Shown: positions 1 through 10,240, counted from the stretch's first letter. The stretch is 23,495 bases of DNA from Euprymna scolopes (GCA_024364805.1 CM044502.1:32515679-32539173); one strand, 5' to 3'. Numbers and translations are program-made. Notes: generated from the letters alone by a model not told the origin.

Positions 1-2565
1 AGGTATAAAAATATATTTAGAGCAATTAAGCTACACAGAAGCATCCGCGTTTCATACCCGTGAGGAATCTTTAAGTTAAATTCACAGTTTTTTGTACTGT
101 TTATTTATATCCAAGTGATATTTAGTTTAGGTACTTAATCAATCCAGTTTGTTGTTATTTCTCTCCTACAGGTTGATGATTTTATTAGCTAACGGTAAAC
201 TTTTCTCAAAAACAGTTCGACATTTTAATTTTCATTTTGTATGGGTGTGATGTGCTCGTTTTGTGAATGTTTCAAATTAAACAGTGAATTATGTTTACAC
301 ATGCGGTATTGAAATAGTTAAAGTTCTTTTTATTTTATATTTGTTGATATTTTAGATGATGATTTAGTTCATTTTGTTTTGTATTGCAATCCTAAAGTAA
401 AGTTCATTCTGTGTACACAGTTGTTTGCTATTTCACTTCTATAGTGTAGTAGGTATTTGGAATCCTTGCAATTTTAAATTACAAACTTCTAATTCAAACA
501 TAATCTACACGGTTCGTCTGCATATGTATATGCACATCGTAATATTTTCTAATCGATTATTGACTAAGCTCCGTTTTCATTGAGTTCTCAGCAATTTTCA
601 CTAGTGTTGCTTTAAGTCAGCCGGTTTTTCTTTTGTTATTGAATGTGGTGTTATATTTGCAATACCTTGTTTTAAAATATTGGGAAATAACACCTAAGTA
701 GCACTTCTTGCTGTTTGTACTTTTCTTTGCAGATATTGTGGCTTGTTAAACAATGTTTTTGGTAAAGTATTTATTTTGTATTTGACAAAGAGCGCGAGTT
801 CTACGGTTACAGCTTTATCATTAACTTTCGTATTTCTATTTTGATAATTGTTATTAAGTTTGGGTATTACTATTTCCAGGGTTAAATTTTTGTTTTTAGT
901 GTTATTTTTACTGTTGTTATATTAGTAATCTTTTGCGCATTTTGTTATTGTTTTTACTTTTAGCTAGTATTTTGTTATTATTATATTATTATAGTTATTA
1001 GGACCCTGTTGCTTATATTTAATCTCAGTATTGATATATTCATTATGTTAGGCCTATAGTTTAAATATTGCCATATATTTTAGTTGTTAGAGTTATTGCT
1101 TAGTCTATGTTCGAATAAACTAGTGATATATTTTATGATTGATGTAGGGATATTGGACTTTGGGTTTACGTATATTATATTTTCGTTATCTCTTAAATAT
1201 GTTTCATAATTTTATATAAGTTTAAATTGATATCCAATAAGTTCGTTACTTTTCTTAGCTAAGACGGCCACTCTTAAGCCTTATCATAGGTATGTTTTTC
1301 TTGAAATTTCCACCCTTGATCTTGTTAGAATTCCTTATCAGTCATCTTTATATCAGCTGATATCTTCAGGGTCTATGACACACGTGGTTTTGTTGTATAG
1401 AGCTTCCCGGGAAGCACTGAACCCGGACAAAACTAGTGACCTTGCTCGTCTAAAAAGAGAAATATTGTTTTGGTAAAACAACTTGAGCTGAAAGCTAATT
1501 ATGTAAATAGTTGAGTGATATGTGTAGTTAGCTATAAGTATAAAAATTTATAAATCCAAAACAATAATTAAATGGCATTGATCATGCAACATTTAGATAG
1601 GTGACCAGAGTTCACGTTAAGGAAACGTGTCCTTTAATCAGCTACGTCATCGGTAAAGAGAAAGTAAGAAGTTTTAGAGAGTCTAGGAGTTTTCGACAAA
1701 GCATTAGAACGTAAAAGAGCCAGCTCCAATTCAGCCTAGTGGAAACATGAGACAACTGGAATAAGAAAATATATATAAAATATAAACAGGTGTACGTGTG
1801 GTCCCTTGGAGACACTCATCAAGGTTCCATGATATTTCATTGTGTGCTGTAAACTGTCCTACATGTATATTTCATCTCACACCCAACAAGTGTGATCGAC
1901 ACCGAAGAAGACGCCGGCCTATATAAAGAAAGGTATTAACTCCCCTCTCATATTATTTACCCCAATTTAACCAAAAGATTTTGTCATTTTAGTTTTTTAT
2001 CCATTGCCCATGTTTTTTTTAATAAACTGATCTTTTATATTTTTTAATAATACGGATTTCATCCTTGTATATGTCGGTATATATTTCGGAAAACTCTATG
2101 GTGATCTTAAAAAGGTATTCGGATATAGATGTAAAATTGTAGGAATGTACATTTATTATTTTCGCTGTTATCAAACTATGTGATTAGTTCGGCAAAATTT
2201 ACCTACTGATTTAATTCTAGGTCTTTGTTATTTGTTCAGTCTTGAAAGTTTCATCGTTTACGATGGATCGCTACTATTATGATAAAGGAACTTTTATGTG
2301 TGTGCAATAGTTCGTTCCCTATTGACTCGGAAACGACTGGGCCGACATTTTTTAAACATCACTACAATGTATATGATGTCTCCAGGAGTGTTCTTACGTA
2401 GGTTCTGTATCAGAATGCGTCTGATAAGTACCGAAAATCGATAATCAGAAAAAAATCCGATTAAAGAAGGAAGTTCGATTTTGACCAAAGTTAACATTTT
2501 CATACAAGCTAACATTACAAGTGTATTTGATAAGTTTTTACTAGCGTACAAGCAGAAAGATCTAG
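1..2565. other. AT-rich non-coding DNA, no gene recognised
   Basis: The plus strand is T-rich with short stops in all frames. Several pyrimidine-AG sites resemble splice acceptors (ends near 171, 732 and 1258), but such sites arise often in T-rich DNA and none is tied to a convincing exon. A 12-base palindrome, CTTCCCGGGAAG, lies at about 1404-1415. The only open stretch that reads at all like protein is 1231-1476, listed separately. Confidence 0.6.
1231..1476 (+). other. Unexplained open reading stretch, possibly a relic coding fragment
   Basis: One plus-strand frame is open from just after a TGA (1228-1230) to a TAA at 1474-1476, about 81 codons. Its last part, starting at an ATG at 1375, has a mixed hydrophobic and charged composition (REALNPDK, then LARLKREILFW) unlike the low-complexity translations around it. 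A pyrimidine-rich tract ending in AG at 1257-1258 would serve as a splice acceptor, and AG/GTATGT at 1289-1296 and G/GTAAAA at about 1472 as donors. I do not recognise the peptide. An open stretch of this length is expected several times by chance in a window of this size, so the case rests on composition alone. Confidence 0.2.
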
Positions 2566-2568
2566 ACT

Positions 2569-2618
2569 ATAAAATCAATTGTAAATTGTTTTATAAGACA
2601 GAAGCGCGTTCGAAATGA
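2569..2618. repeat. Direct repeat, left copy (~50 bp)
   Basis: This segment matches 2707-2755. Both start with AAAATCAA and contain ATAAGACAG, then GCGC, then TTCGAAA followed by a pyrimidine and GA. The copies are about 137 bp apart and diverged by several substitutions. They lie just upstream of the LINE fragment that starts near 2796. They could be two units of a degenerate tandem repeat or the edges of an unrecognised small element. Confidence 0.6.
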
Positions 2619-2706
2619 ATGTTTCTTTTTCGTGTACAATTCAACCATAATTCTCGACTTTTGTACGTTTAACTTTAATTCAAGTGATTATGTAAAAATA
2701 ATTTCA

Positions 2707-2755
2707 TAAAATCAACACTTGGTTCTTTGATAAGACAGGGGCGCATTCGAAACGA
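2707..2755. repeat. Direct repeat, right copy (~50 bp)
   Basis: This is the partner of 2569-2618, in the same orientation. The shared core is ATAAGACAG, GCGC and TTCGAAA. It ends about 40 bp before the first recognisable LINE codons. Confidence 0.6.
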
Positions 2756-2795
2756 CTTTAATGTCTACCATAAAATTGGCTTGGTTTTTCAGGTT

Positions 2796-3955
2796 GCAGC
2801 TGAACGCTATACTTATAGACCCTCTATAGCCCATTCCCTCACACAGTCATGTTCCTGACCCGCCTCCCAGATCGTGAACACCAGCAGGTTTCACTTCTAG
2901 ACCTATTCCTTACAACAGTACCCGAGGATTGTGTGACCAATGCACACAGTCCACTTGGAAACGCAGACCACCTAGTGATATCAGTAGACATCACACTTGA
3001 ATCCCAACTCCAAGATGGGGAGGTATTTCTCCAAACGACAAGACACTACAAAAGGGCTAACTGGGAAGCCATCAGAGAACACATCAGAGATACCTCGTGA
3101 ACTAATATATTCTCTTTTCCTGTTGAATAGTGTACGAATGAGACAACCGAATGGGGCAAAGCGGGCACATATCCCCACACGGAAGTATTATAACAAGCCC
3201 CACTCACCCCCATGGTTCACTACAGATTGTGCAGCTGCCATTACACAAAGATAGCATGCATTCCGCTGGTTCGTACGTCATGAGTCAGATGTAAGTAGGC
3301 AACACTTTACAGATGCTATAAATCATTGTAAGAAATAGCCACAGCTGAAAGAGGACATACTGAAATAATTAGGAAGCGCATAGAATCGAAGGAGAAAGGA
3401 ACTCGTGGTTTCTGGAAAATCTATAATAGCGTAGTAGGTAATCAGTAATTCCTTCACTATCCAACATCCAGAAGATCGCATCCTCGGCAACTGATAAAGC
3501 GGAACTGCTTGCCCGGCGATTCGTTTCCAACTCTTCCTTAGAGCCAACAAGCAACTCCCTCCTAAAGTTCCCTATGCGTTCTGAAGACACACTTGATGAT
3601 CTGAAAATCATCCCTACTCATATCCGCGATATCATAAAATTTTAGACACATTCAAGGCATCATCTAATCCGTGCTATACTAATTAAGAAGTGCTCAAGTG
3701 AGCTAGCCTCTGTACTTTCCGAACTCTACAACAAATGCCTTGCTGAATCTAGCTTCCTTAATAGCTGGAAGATAGCCTCTGTGGTACCAGTGTACAAGAA
3801 TTATGGTGAAAGGACCGATCCTCTCAATTATCGTCCTATCTGTCTCCTCCCCCTCTTCGCTAAAATTATTGAGACCTTAATCAATCAAGCATTAGTCCAC
3901 CATTTTGCGAAAGCTAATCTTCTTTCTGAAAAACAATATGGATTTAGGCATGAGA
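2796..3955 (+). mobile_element. LINE fragment A1 (Jockey/CR1-like): end of endonuclease through mid reverse transcriptase, pseudogenic
   Basis: The order matches a non-LTR retrotransposon ORF2. LLDLFLTT (within 2849-3100) and GNADHLVIS (2957-2983) match the C-terminal catalytic Asp-His region of an APE-type endonuclease. The linker follows (HSPPWFTTD near 3208), then FKASSNP, then CSSELASVLSELYNKCL, then PLNYRPICLLPLF (from 3820), then SEKQYGFRH (to about 3950), which are reverse transcriptase blocks 0 to 2a. Frames change at least twice (frame 2 at 2849-3100, frame 3 at 2997-3254, then others), and there is a TAG at 3252. The catalytic FADD block and C-terminus are absent; identity stops abruptly at about 3955, where Penelope-like sequence follows within 100 bp. 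The element is long dead. In APE-type LINEs these domains nick the target and copy RNA by target-primed reverse transcription. Confidence 0.9.
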
Positions 3956-4039
3956 AGATTAAATATAATAATTACCCTCCCGACTCACCGTTTATCTTAA
4001 ATAATTACACATACTATGTCTCAGACTAAAAGAAACATT

Positions 4040-4530
4040 CACATTTAATTTAATAACAATAATTGCAACCCCCACCCCAATTACACTAACCATCACTATA
4101 GCGATAACTCTTGTCCACGAAAAATATTGAGGAAAAAATAATATATGGTTCAACCCCTCCTTTCCGCTCTAATGTCAACACTAATATCCATAAAGAATTT
4201 TTTTTAATTGTAGAAAAATTATTCAAATACCCTTATAGATACAAAGCTGTACTTAATAAAAATTAAATAAAAGATTTCTTACGCAACAATGACTAACTTA
4301 GCACAGGCAATAATCTCATTAAATAATAAAAAAAATAAAGCAACCCAAGCAATTCTTTTCTCTTTAGGCTCTAAAAATAATTGTAACTACCAAGTAAAGC
4401 GTGGTTGCCCTGTTGGTAACAATTGCATCCATAAGGATGTTGTTTATTTTTGCACCGTAACCGAAGTACCTACTAAACCCCCCAAATAAGCATTGTAAAT
4501 CATTCTCAACCTCCAATCTCCCATCACTTT
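4040..4530 (+). mobile_element. Penelope-like element fragment, region between RT and GIY-YIG endonuclease
   Basis: Three blocks in order match Penelope-like retroelements. NIWFNPSF (near 4138-4165) corresponds to the family's WFNPPFS motif. It is followed in an adjacent frame by SNVNTNIHKEFF, corresponding to NVKTNIGKxFL. KISYATMTNLAQAI (about 4271-4312) corresponds to KxSYSCMxNMxxII. The stretch from about 4385 has CNYQ, RGCPVGNNC and DVVYFCTVT, which corresponds to the Cys-rich CxC...CPLxGxC...VVYxAxVT segment before the GIY-YIG domain. A weaker NKHCKSF at about 4492 may be the start of the endonuclease, but no YIG motif was seen. The sense strand is notably poor in G. At least two frame changes are visible and the RT itself is missing, so this is a relic. 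Elements of this type use a GIY-YIG nuclease and are distinct from LINEs and LTR elements. Confidence 0.75.
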
Positions 4531-4765
4531 TGATTGCACCATCTACCCCACCAGGTAACAACAATAACAACATGTATAGCAATATTTTTGTCTTAATAAT
4601 TTCAATAATAGGAATATTGATAACCCGTATCTTCTTGCTGACCCTATTATTGCTTCTCCTTCAGTCCCCTCAATAGATAGTCACAACAACTATGATCTAC
4701 ATTCTTTCCCCTCCCAGAACCATTAAAGAATTTACCATTCCAGCAGCAATAGCCTAAATAGCTAA
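4530..4765 (+). other. A/C-rich tail of unknown origin after the Penelope fragment
   Basis: The G-poor plus strand continues past the recognisable Penelope blocks. Two frames give Asn-rich and Ser/Pro-rich translations (for example NNNNNMYSN near 4556, and NNFNNRNIDNPYLL from about 4595) ending at stops near 4670 and 4725. I cannot match them to any family. They may be more of the same retroelement, or a simple-sequence effect of the A/C bias. Confidence 0.3.
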
Positions 4766-5511
4766 ATCTCATATATATCAAGTTTCAAGTCTGCAGTCGG
4801 GCAATTAACAGAGGAGTTTTGTAGAAACCGCACCCTAGACAAACAAGGTTACTTTTATATATATATACCAGCACGCCGTTTGTTGTTTCCTGTTCGTAAA
4901 ATACGCTAAAATATAATATTTTAATTTATGCAGATTTCGTATTTATAGTAGAGCCAATTCTCTATTGACTATTATATTGCGCCCATTATATGGCAGTGAT
5001 TTCAAAAGTTAAAACATATATGACTTGGGTGCAACAGCTAGAATCGAAACCAAAACAAATAGCTCCCCAGCTTAATTCGTTTCTATTCATGCATATCAAA
5101 ACATTGATAATAACATTTTTAAACGTATTAATCCATATTTGCGCATATATAGAACATACACATTACATCGAACTACGCCTGCCAAGTTCTATTTTTTCTT
5201 ACTTTTGATCCCTCAGTAGCATTTTTCGGCTAAAAATACAATCGACTTTCTTTCACAGGTCCGAATACCCCATATATCAAGTTTCTGTGTATAGACTAAA
5301 AACTGACAAACTTGTTTGGTAGAGATCGTTCCGAGGTGATTCTAAACGCACCTCTTTCTGTTATGCAATTATGCATAATATAGAAAACATGCGCAAATAT
5401 AATTCTGCGTAATAGTGAAATGAAACGTATCATCTAATAAAAAAGGGAAAGAAACTGAAATGTTAATTAATAAAAGTCATTTCTTAAAGGAATATGTAAA
5501 TTAGTACAAAC
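4766..5511. other. AT-rich non-coding DNA with a diverged direct repeat
   Basis: No gene is seen. Two segments, 4770-4833 and 5269-5340, share ATATATCAAGTTTC at the start and a similar GTAGARAYCG block near the end, in the same orientation about 500 bp apart. A short TA run lies at about 4856-4867. Confidence 0.4.
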
Positions 5512-5990
5512 ACCAATCTGTGTAAAAAATGATAACGTACGGCACCTACAAGCATTCGTGTGTAAAAAGCGGTAAACTATGAATGAATATTGATGCGTGA
5601 AATATGATAACGTATGTACGATAATAAGTGTGTGTGTGTAAAAGGTGATAACCTACGTACGATCAGAAATTTCTGTGAAAGGTGATAACGTACGTACAAA
5701 CATAACCGTATGTTAATATTCATAATATATGTACAAACATAATTGCTTGGGAAAAGTGATATCTAGGACTATGACAACAGCATATTGTTTTCTTTATTTT
5801 CATTCTCAGGTATATATCCATTGATATCTTATATGTTTTTATGTAGAGTGATGTGGTTCTCGGTTGATTAATTTTGTCTAACTGTGTCGGATATATACTC
5901 GAAATTAAAGACAATGAAAAGAATGTTCTGTTGCTCTAGCCCTAGTTATGACGTACGTATAAATATATGTATAAACGGCTAAAACGTGTG
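5512..5990. repeat. Degenerate ~37-bp minisatellite, left part
   Basis: The core GATAACGTACGTAC, with variants, recurs at 5531, 5571, 5606, 5647, 5684, 5721 and 5758, with spacings of 35 to 41 bases. Units also share a GTGTGTAAAAGGT lead-in and an AACATAA tail. A weaker unit (GACGTACGTATAAA) appears near 5950, so the array probably reaches the edge of the LINE 3' end at about 6000. Between 5765 and 5945 the units are not recognisable. The same array resumes at 6815. The spacing and divergence are those of an old tandem repeat; it is not a CRISPR array. Confidence 0.8.
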
Positions 5991-5999
5991 GTAAGAATG

Positions 6000-6330
6000 A
6001 GGAGGACAGGGAAAAGAAGAGAAGATATGATGAGAGAGAGAATATGGAGAAAAAGAAAAGAGAATGAAAATAGAGGTAAACAGAGAAATAGGAAAGAATG
6101 AAGGGAGAGAAATAGATATATGAAAAGAGAAAGAAAGGAGTGATAGGGTTAAATAGAAAGGTGATGGAAGAAAAAGTGTTAAAAGAATAACAAAACCAAA
6201 AAAAGATGCGAGAAGAGAAGCGTATTTGATCTGTGATTTGCGTTTTTACTATTATTAAACCTCAAACAAGGTATAGTGTCACTTGGACGTAAGGGGGGTA
6301 CTATTTAGGATCAAATATATATAGATACTA
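6000..6330 (-). mobile_element. LINE copy A2, distal 3' UTR (first part)
   Basis: This segment aligns along its length with 7940-8305: a purine-rich plus strand (pyrimidine-rich in the sense direction), then the shared block TTTGATCTGTGATTTGC, then CACTTGGACGTAAGG, then ACTATTT and a short TA run. In the full copy at 7925-10240 this sequence directly follows the ORF, so it is the 3' UTR. The element continues at 6754-6818 after a foreign insert. No coding part of this copy is present, so it is a severely 5'-truncated insertion. Confidence 0.75.
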
Positions 6331-6753
6331 GTTTGGGCCGTGCAGATTTATAAAGAAATTTCCAGGTTGGTATTTGGAGGCGCATTAATTCACTGGGAAA
6401 ATGCACCCCTAGTCTTAGTTACGACATGCATCTAGGAGGAGGTAACTCTTGTGACCTCGGCAGCAGAAAGTTGGATGGCCATGGAAGGGGATGAATCTCT
6501 AGCAGGTTCTACGGTATTAAGAGTTCCGTTCTTCAACTACAGCTATGCTGATGGTCTAAGGACAACGGATAGGTGCAAACAGGCGAGTCAGATGCCACTG
6601 GGGGAAGGTAAGTGCCATGGTATTCTGCTAATATCAAAATCATGTGATGTCTTCAGAGGAATCGGTCCAACAATGGACCGAAGCCCGTGGAGAACACTAA
6701 CTATGATTTCATCTACAGCATGAACATGGCACGATACAAGAAGAATAAGACTG
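6331..6753 (+). mobile_element. Unknown ~423-bp insert with a 95-codon open frame, inside LINE copy A2
   Basis: Comparison with 8300-8345 shows LINE 3' UTR on both sides (TACTA up to 6330, then TGTAGGGAGTTGAGC from about 6753), so this block was inserted later or is a private segment. It is much richer in G and C than its surroundings. One frame is open from about 6436 to a TGA at 6721, and includes VPFFNYSYADGLRTTDRC and then ASQMPLGEGKC. A good splice-donor match, AAG/GTAAGT, lies at about 6605-6612 in the middle of the frame. No target duplication or inverted ends are evident. I do not recognise the protein. It may be a fragment of a mobile element ORF or of a retrocopied host transcript. 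Confidence 0.5.
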
Positions 6754-6818
6754 TGTAGGGAGTTGAGCAGCGAGAAGTCTTTTTACATAACACTTGAACT
6801 TTAAAATTTCAGTAAAGT
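6754..6818 (-). mobile_element. LINE copy A2, proximal 3' UTR (second part)
   Basis: GGGAGTTGAGCAGCGAGAAG, then CTTTTTACAT, then TCAGTAAAGT match 8313-8370 and 10796-10857. The copy ends here, just past where the ORF stop lies in the longer copy, and minisatellite units start at once. This shows a 5'-truncated LINE inserted into the array. Confidence 0.75.
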
Positions 6819-6975
6819 GTGAAATGTGATAGCGTATGTACAAACCTAAATATGTACGAAAGCTGATAACGTACGTACAAACAAATGTGTTGTAAAAGTG
6901 ATAAGGTACGTACGAACATAATATGTGTGGGAAAGGTGATAACGTACGTACGACCATATATGTTTGTGAAAGTTT
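6815..6975. repeat. Degenerate ~37-bp minisatellite, right part
   Basis: Units begin at 6828, 6865, 6900 and 6938 with the same GATAACGTACGTAC core and GTGTGGGAAAGGT lead-in as 5512-5990. The spacing is 35 to 38 bases. The array was split by the LINE copy between about 6000 and 6818. Confidence 0.8.
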
Positions 6976-7924
6976 CCCGCTTCAAGAAGAGAAGTCCCTT
7001 TTTCGTGAAGATGAAAAACTCACTTTTGGCATACTACTTACTCTATTCGGGATATTAAGCAATTTAGATCATAGCTCTATTTAGGATAATGAGCATTTCG
7101 AACCTCCAGAGCACTACAAAAATCTATTTTCTAATCTACCTTCAGGAGAGAAATTATTTAACCGATCAATGAAAAAAGGAAGACTGCTACTAAATTCACT
7201 AAATATAATTTATTGGGTCTCAAGAGTACTATAAACTTAATACTTTTGCCTCCTTTTTTTTAGTTAAAAACACAAAAATAAATTCTCACAAAATATTTTC
7301 GAATTCATTTCGACATGAAAGGTTTGCTAGAAGTGACCTAATGTCGTTACAATTTGAGACGTCGTCTCGTGAGGAGCAAATTTAAAGCAATAAATAATAG
7401 CTTTCAAAAAGAAAGAATTTTGTACGAGTGTGTTACTTGTTTTTTCTTGCGAGTGTTATAGTGTGCTATTTTAGTTAATGTTACTGTTTCTGAATGATTT
7501 ATGAAATATGACGGATGCCCGATACTAAAATGATTCTGACAACATTTTTAGTACATTCATTGAGGTCACTCAAGGGAAGATAACCACTGATAGAAAATAA
7601 ATTCCCATCCTTCAATTCTATCTTCCCAATTCGCTTTCTTACGTCATATTTACGTAAATATCTTTTTTTACCATGATTCTTTTTTATGGCAATAAAATTT
7701 GCTGCAGTGACATTTTGTGGGTTGGGAGAGATATTTGACAGCAAACTCGTTTAAGGCTTCCACTTTTACATTGAATATGTCAGTGTATTCTTTTGTGTAT
7801 TTGTCTTTATCGTGAAAATATCGTTGTAAAAAAACATTAAGTAAAATATCTTGAATTTTTCAAAGAGGAAATCATTTTTGTATTTAATATCGAAGTGTCG
7901 CATTGGTTTATTCGAGATTGGATG
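6976..7924. other. AT-rich non-coding DNA, nothing recognised
   Basis: No motif, repeat or coding pattern I can name. A minus-strand open frame of 81 codons (7499-7744) is Lys/Asn/Ile-rich, has no recognisable motif and fits chance in AT-rich DNA. Confidence 0.5.
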
Positions 7925-10240
7925 CAGATGTGTGACAGGGAGATGTGAAGAAAGGGGAGGAAAACGAAAAAGAAGAGAAGATGAGGATTCGATAGAGAAT
8001 ATGGAGGAAAGAAGGGAGAATAAAAATAGAGGAAAACAGAGAAATATGAAGGGAAGTAAGGAGAGAGAAAGAGATAAGGAATGAGAAAGAAGAGAGTGAT
8101 AGGGTTAGATAAAAAAGGGGGTGTAAGAAAAAATGTTAAAAGAATAACAAAATCAAAAGAGGGAATGGGCATAGAAAGAAAGATGCGAGAAAAGAAACGG
8201 GTTTGATCTGTGATTTGCTTTTTACTATTATTTCACCTCAAACAAAGCACGGTGCCACTTGTACGTAAGGGGCTACTATTTGGGACCAAATATATATATA
8301 TATATACTATGTTGAGAGTTGAGCAAAGAGATGTCTTTTTACATTTTACTTGAAATTCCGCATGTCAGTAAAGTTAGAGAAGTAGGGACCCAGGAGGGAA
8401 TTCCAAAATCTAGCAGTTCCAACAAAAGAAATTATTTGAGCAGACGGCTTTCTGGCATTTAAGGATTTCTATAATGTAGAGGTGGGAGTTTGTGGCTTGT
8501 TAGATCAATCGGAGGTATTTACGTCGATGATGTACAAGTAGCGTGAGTTCGTCGGAGCACATTCCAGTGAAATAGTCGTAAAAAAGGCACAGAAATGCAA
8601 AATTTGGGCGATGGGACAGAGGTTGGAGTTTGGTTGATAGCGCGGAACCTATTAGGTTGGAGATTCTTTTTGGACCCTGCCTGAGAGCGACTGACAAGTG
8701 ACAGATGCACCAGCCCAGATATGGCAGTAATACTCCATGCATAGGCGAAATCGTGGCTTTGTAAATATATAGGATACTCTCCGGTGTAAGCACTTTCTAG
8801 CATGATAGAGAGAACCCACCTTTTTCGCAGAAACCCTCAATGTATTTTTCTATCTCTAACTCGTGTTGCCTGTGAATGTTAAGCCTTGGAGTTTGAACGA
8901 AGAGCTTTCGAGTAGCGTATTATTAGTCATGAAAATGTTGTAATTGATAAAGGAAAGAAGCTTAAATTTGCTAGCATTGAATGTTATAATCCATTTACAT
9001 CTCAATTCACCTACAGAGTGGAGGTCTTCTTTTTAAAGTTTCAGCCATTGCCTTAGATATGTGTAGATCCGTTTTCACCTCGTGTCTGCTATAGAGCGTG
9101 ATATCATCAGTAAATATACCCATCTCAGACAAATGTTTGTCAGGGAGGTCATTTATGAATGTTAAGAATAATAAAGATCCACCCCTATGGCATATCGTGT
9201 TTTGATGTACGATCACCGGGGACAACCTGATTTTTTTTCTTGTTTAAAAGTGAGTTTGATTATGTTAAGTATTTGATTTAATTTTCGTGTAAAATCTTTC
9301 TTGCCAGATCCTGTCAAAGACCTTAGATATATCTAGGGTTACTGGCCTAACCTCCCATGTCTTACTTGGTATATAGTTCAGAGATTATTGTTAGGATATA
9401 TGCATTAGAACAAGCTTGCCTAAATCCATACTGCCGATCAGAAAGAGTTTAGTATCTATGAGGAGGTGGACTAGTGCTTAATTGATTTAAGGACTTAAAG
9501 ATTTGGGCGAAGAGAAATAAGTTAATGAGGCGATAATTGAGTGGGTTAGATTTTTTACCAAATTTCTTGAGAACATATATCACAGGAGCAATTTTCCATT
9601 AGTCAGGAAAGAAAGATTCAATAAAGCATTTGTTGAAAAGTTTGGAAAAAACTGTAACAACTTTAACAGAGCATGTTTTACGGATTAAGTTAGGCTAACG
9701 CGCCTTCGGGGTGCCTCGTTTTTTTATGATATCACGAACATGATAAGTACTGATTTTAAACCATTGAGTGTGACTTCTGTCTGTTAAAGGAAAACTTGGA
9801 ACAGAGTTGTTTGTCTTGTCTAAAATGGAGTTGAAAACAAACCGCCAGACAAGCAGGTTAGCCGTCTCATTTTCCCTGCAAACAACCTTGTAGCTGTTGA
9901 ATAGAGGATGGTTTGTTTATTGTCCATTATTTACTACACTGTTATAAAGTTTTCAGAGATCGATATTTTCTTATTTCTGCGATTCATTGCGTTTTCTGGT
10001 GATTTCAGTATATTTCTCTTAGCTGCGACTATTAAACTCTTACAATTATTTCTAGCTTCTATATACTCTTATGATTTTGTACTGTACTTATGTCAGAAGT
10101 GAACCATTGGGGAGAATGAGATTTGCTAGAGGATTTCCGTGTAGGAACATGTACTTCAATTACTGGTATAAATCATTTAGTAGCCTCATTTGCACACATT
10201 TAAAACACATTAAAACAGATTTGATGTTTATGGCCGCCAT
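7925..10240 (-). mobile_element. LINE copy B: endonuclease-RT linker, full RT region, C-terminus and pyrimidine-rich 3' UTR, pseudogenic
   Basis: Read on the minus strand, blocks appear in correct order: SHSPQWFTSD (10121-10092), IIKKRGTP (near 9730), PLNYRL (about 9545-9530), SDRQYGFRQ (9442-9416), VTLDISKVFDRIW (9342-9304), LLFLTFINDLPD (near 9150), FTDDITLYS (9114-9088), VGSLYHARKC (near 8805), then the C-terminal LFYDYF...CSDEL and GTARFWNSL (ending 8393). The catalytic FADD is read here as FTDD. The 3' UTR runs from about 8385 to 7925 and is strongly pyrimidine-rich in sense, ending near AATAAACC. Stops and frame changes are numerous (at least eight by eye), so it encodes nothing now. 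It shares the linker and RT sequence with the fragment at 2796-3955 and is the most complete copy in the window. The class is Jockey/CR1-like; the exact clade is not resolved by eye. Confidence 0.9.

Noticed and set aside
5531-5772. Regularly spaced repeats resembling a CRISPR array
   Set aside because: The spacing varies from 35 to 41, the repeats are diverged, the spacers resemble each other, and the context is animal DNA. It is a minisatellite.
7837-8172. 111-codon minus-strand open frame rich in Phe, Leu, Pro and Ser, looking like a membrane protein
   Set aside because: It lies in the pyrimidine-rich 3' UTR of LINE copy B; CT-rich DNA translates into such residues. The matching region at 6000-6330 does not keep the frame.
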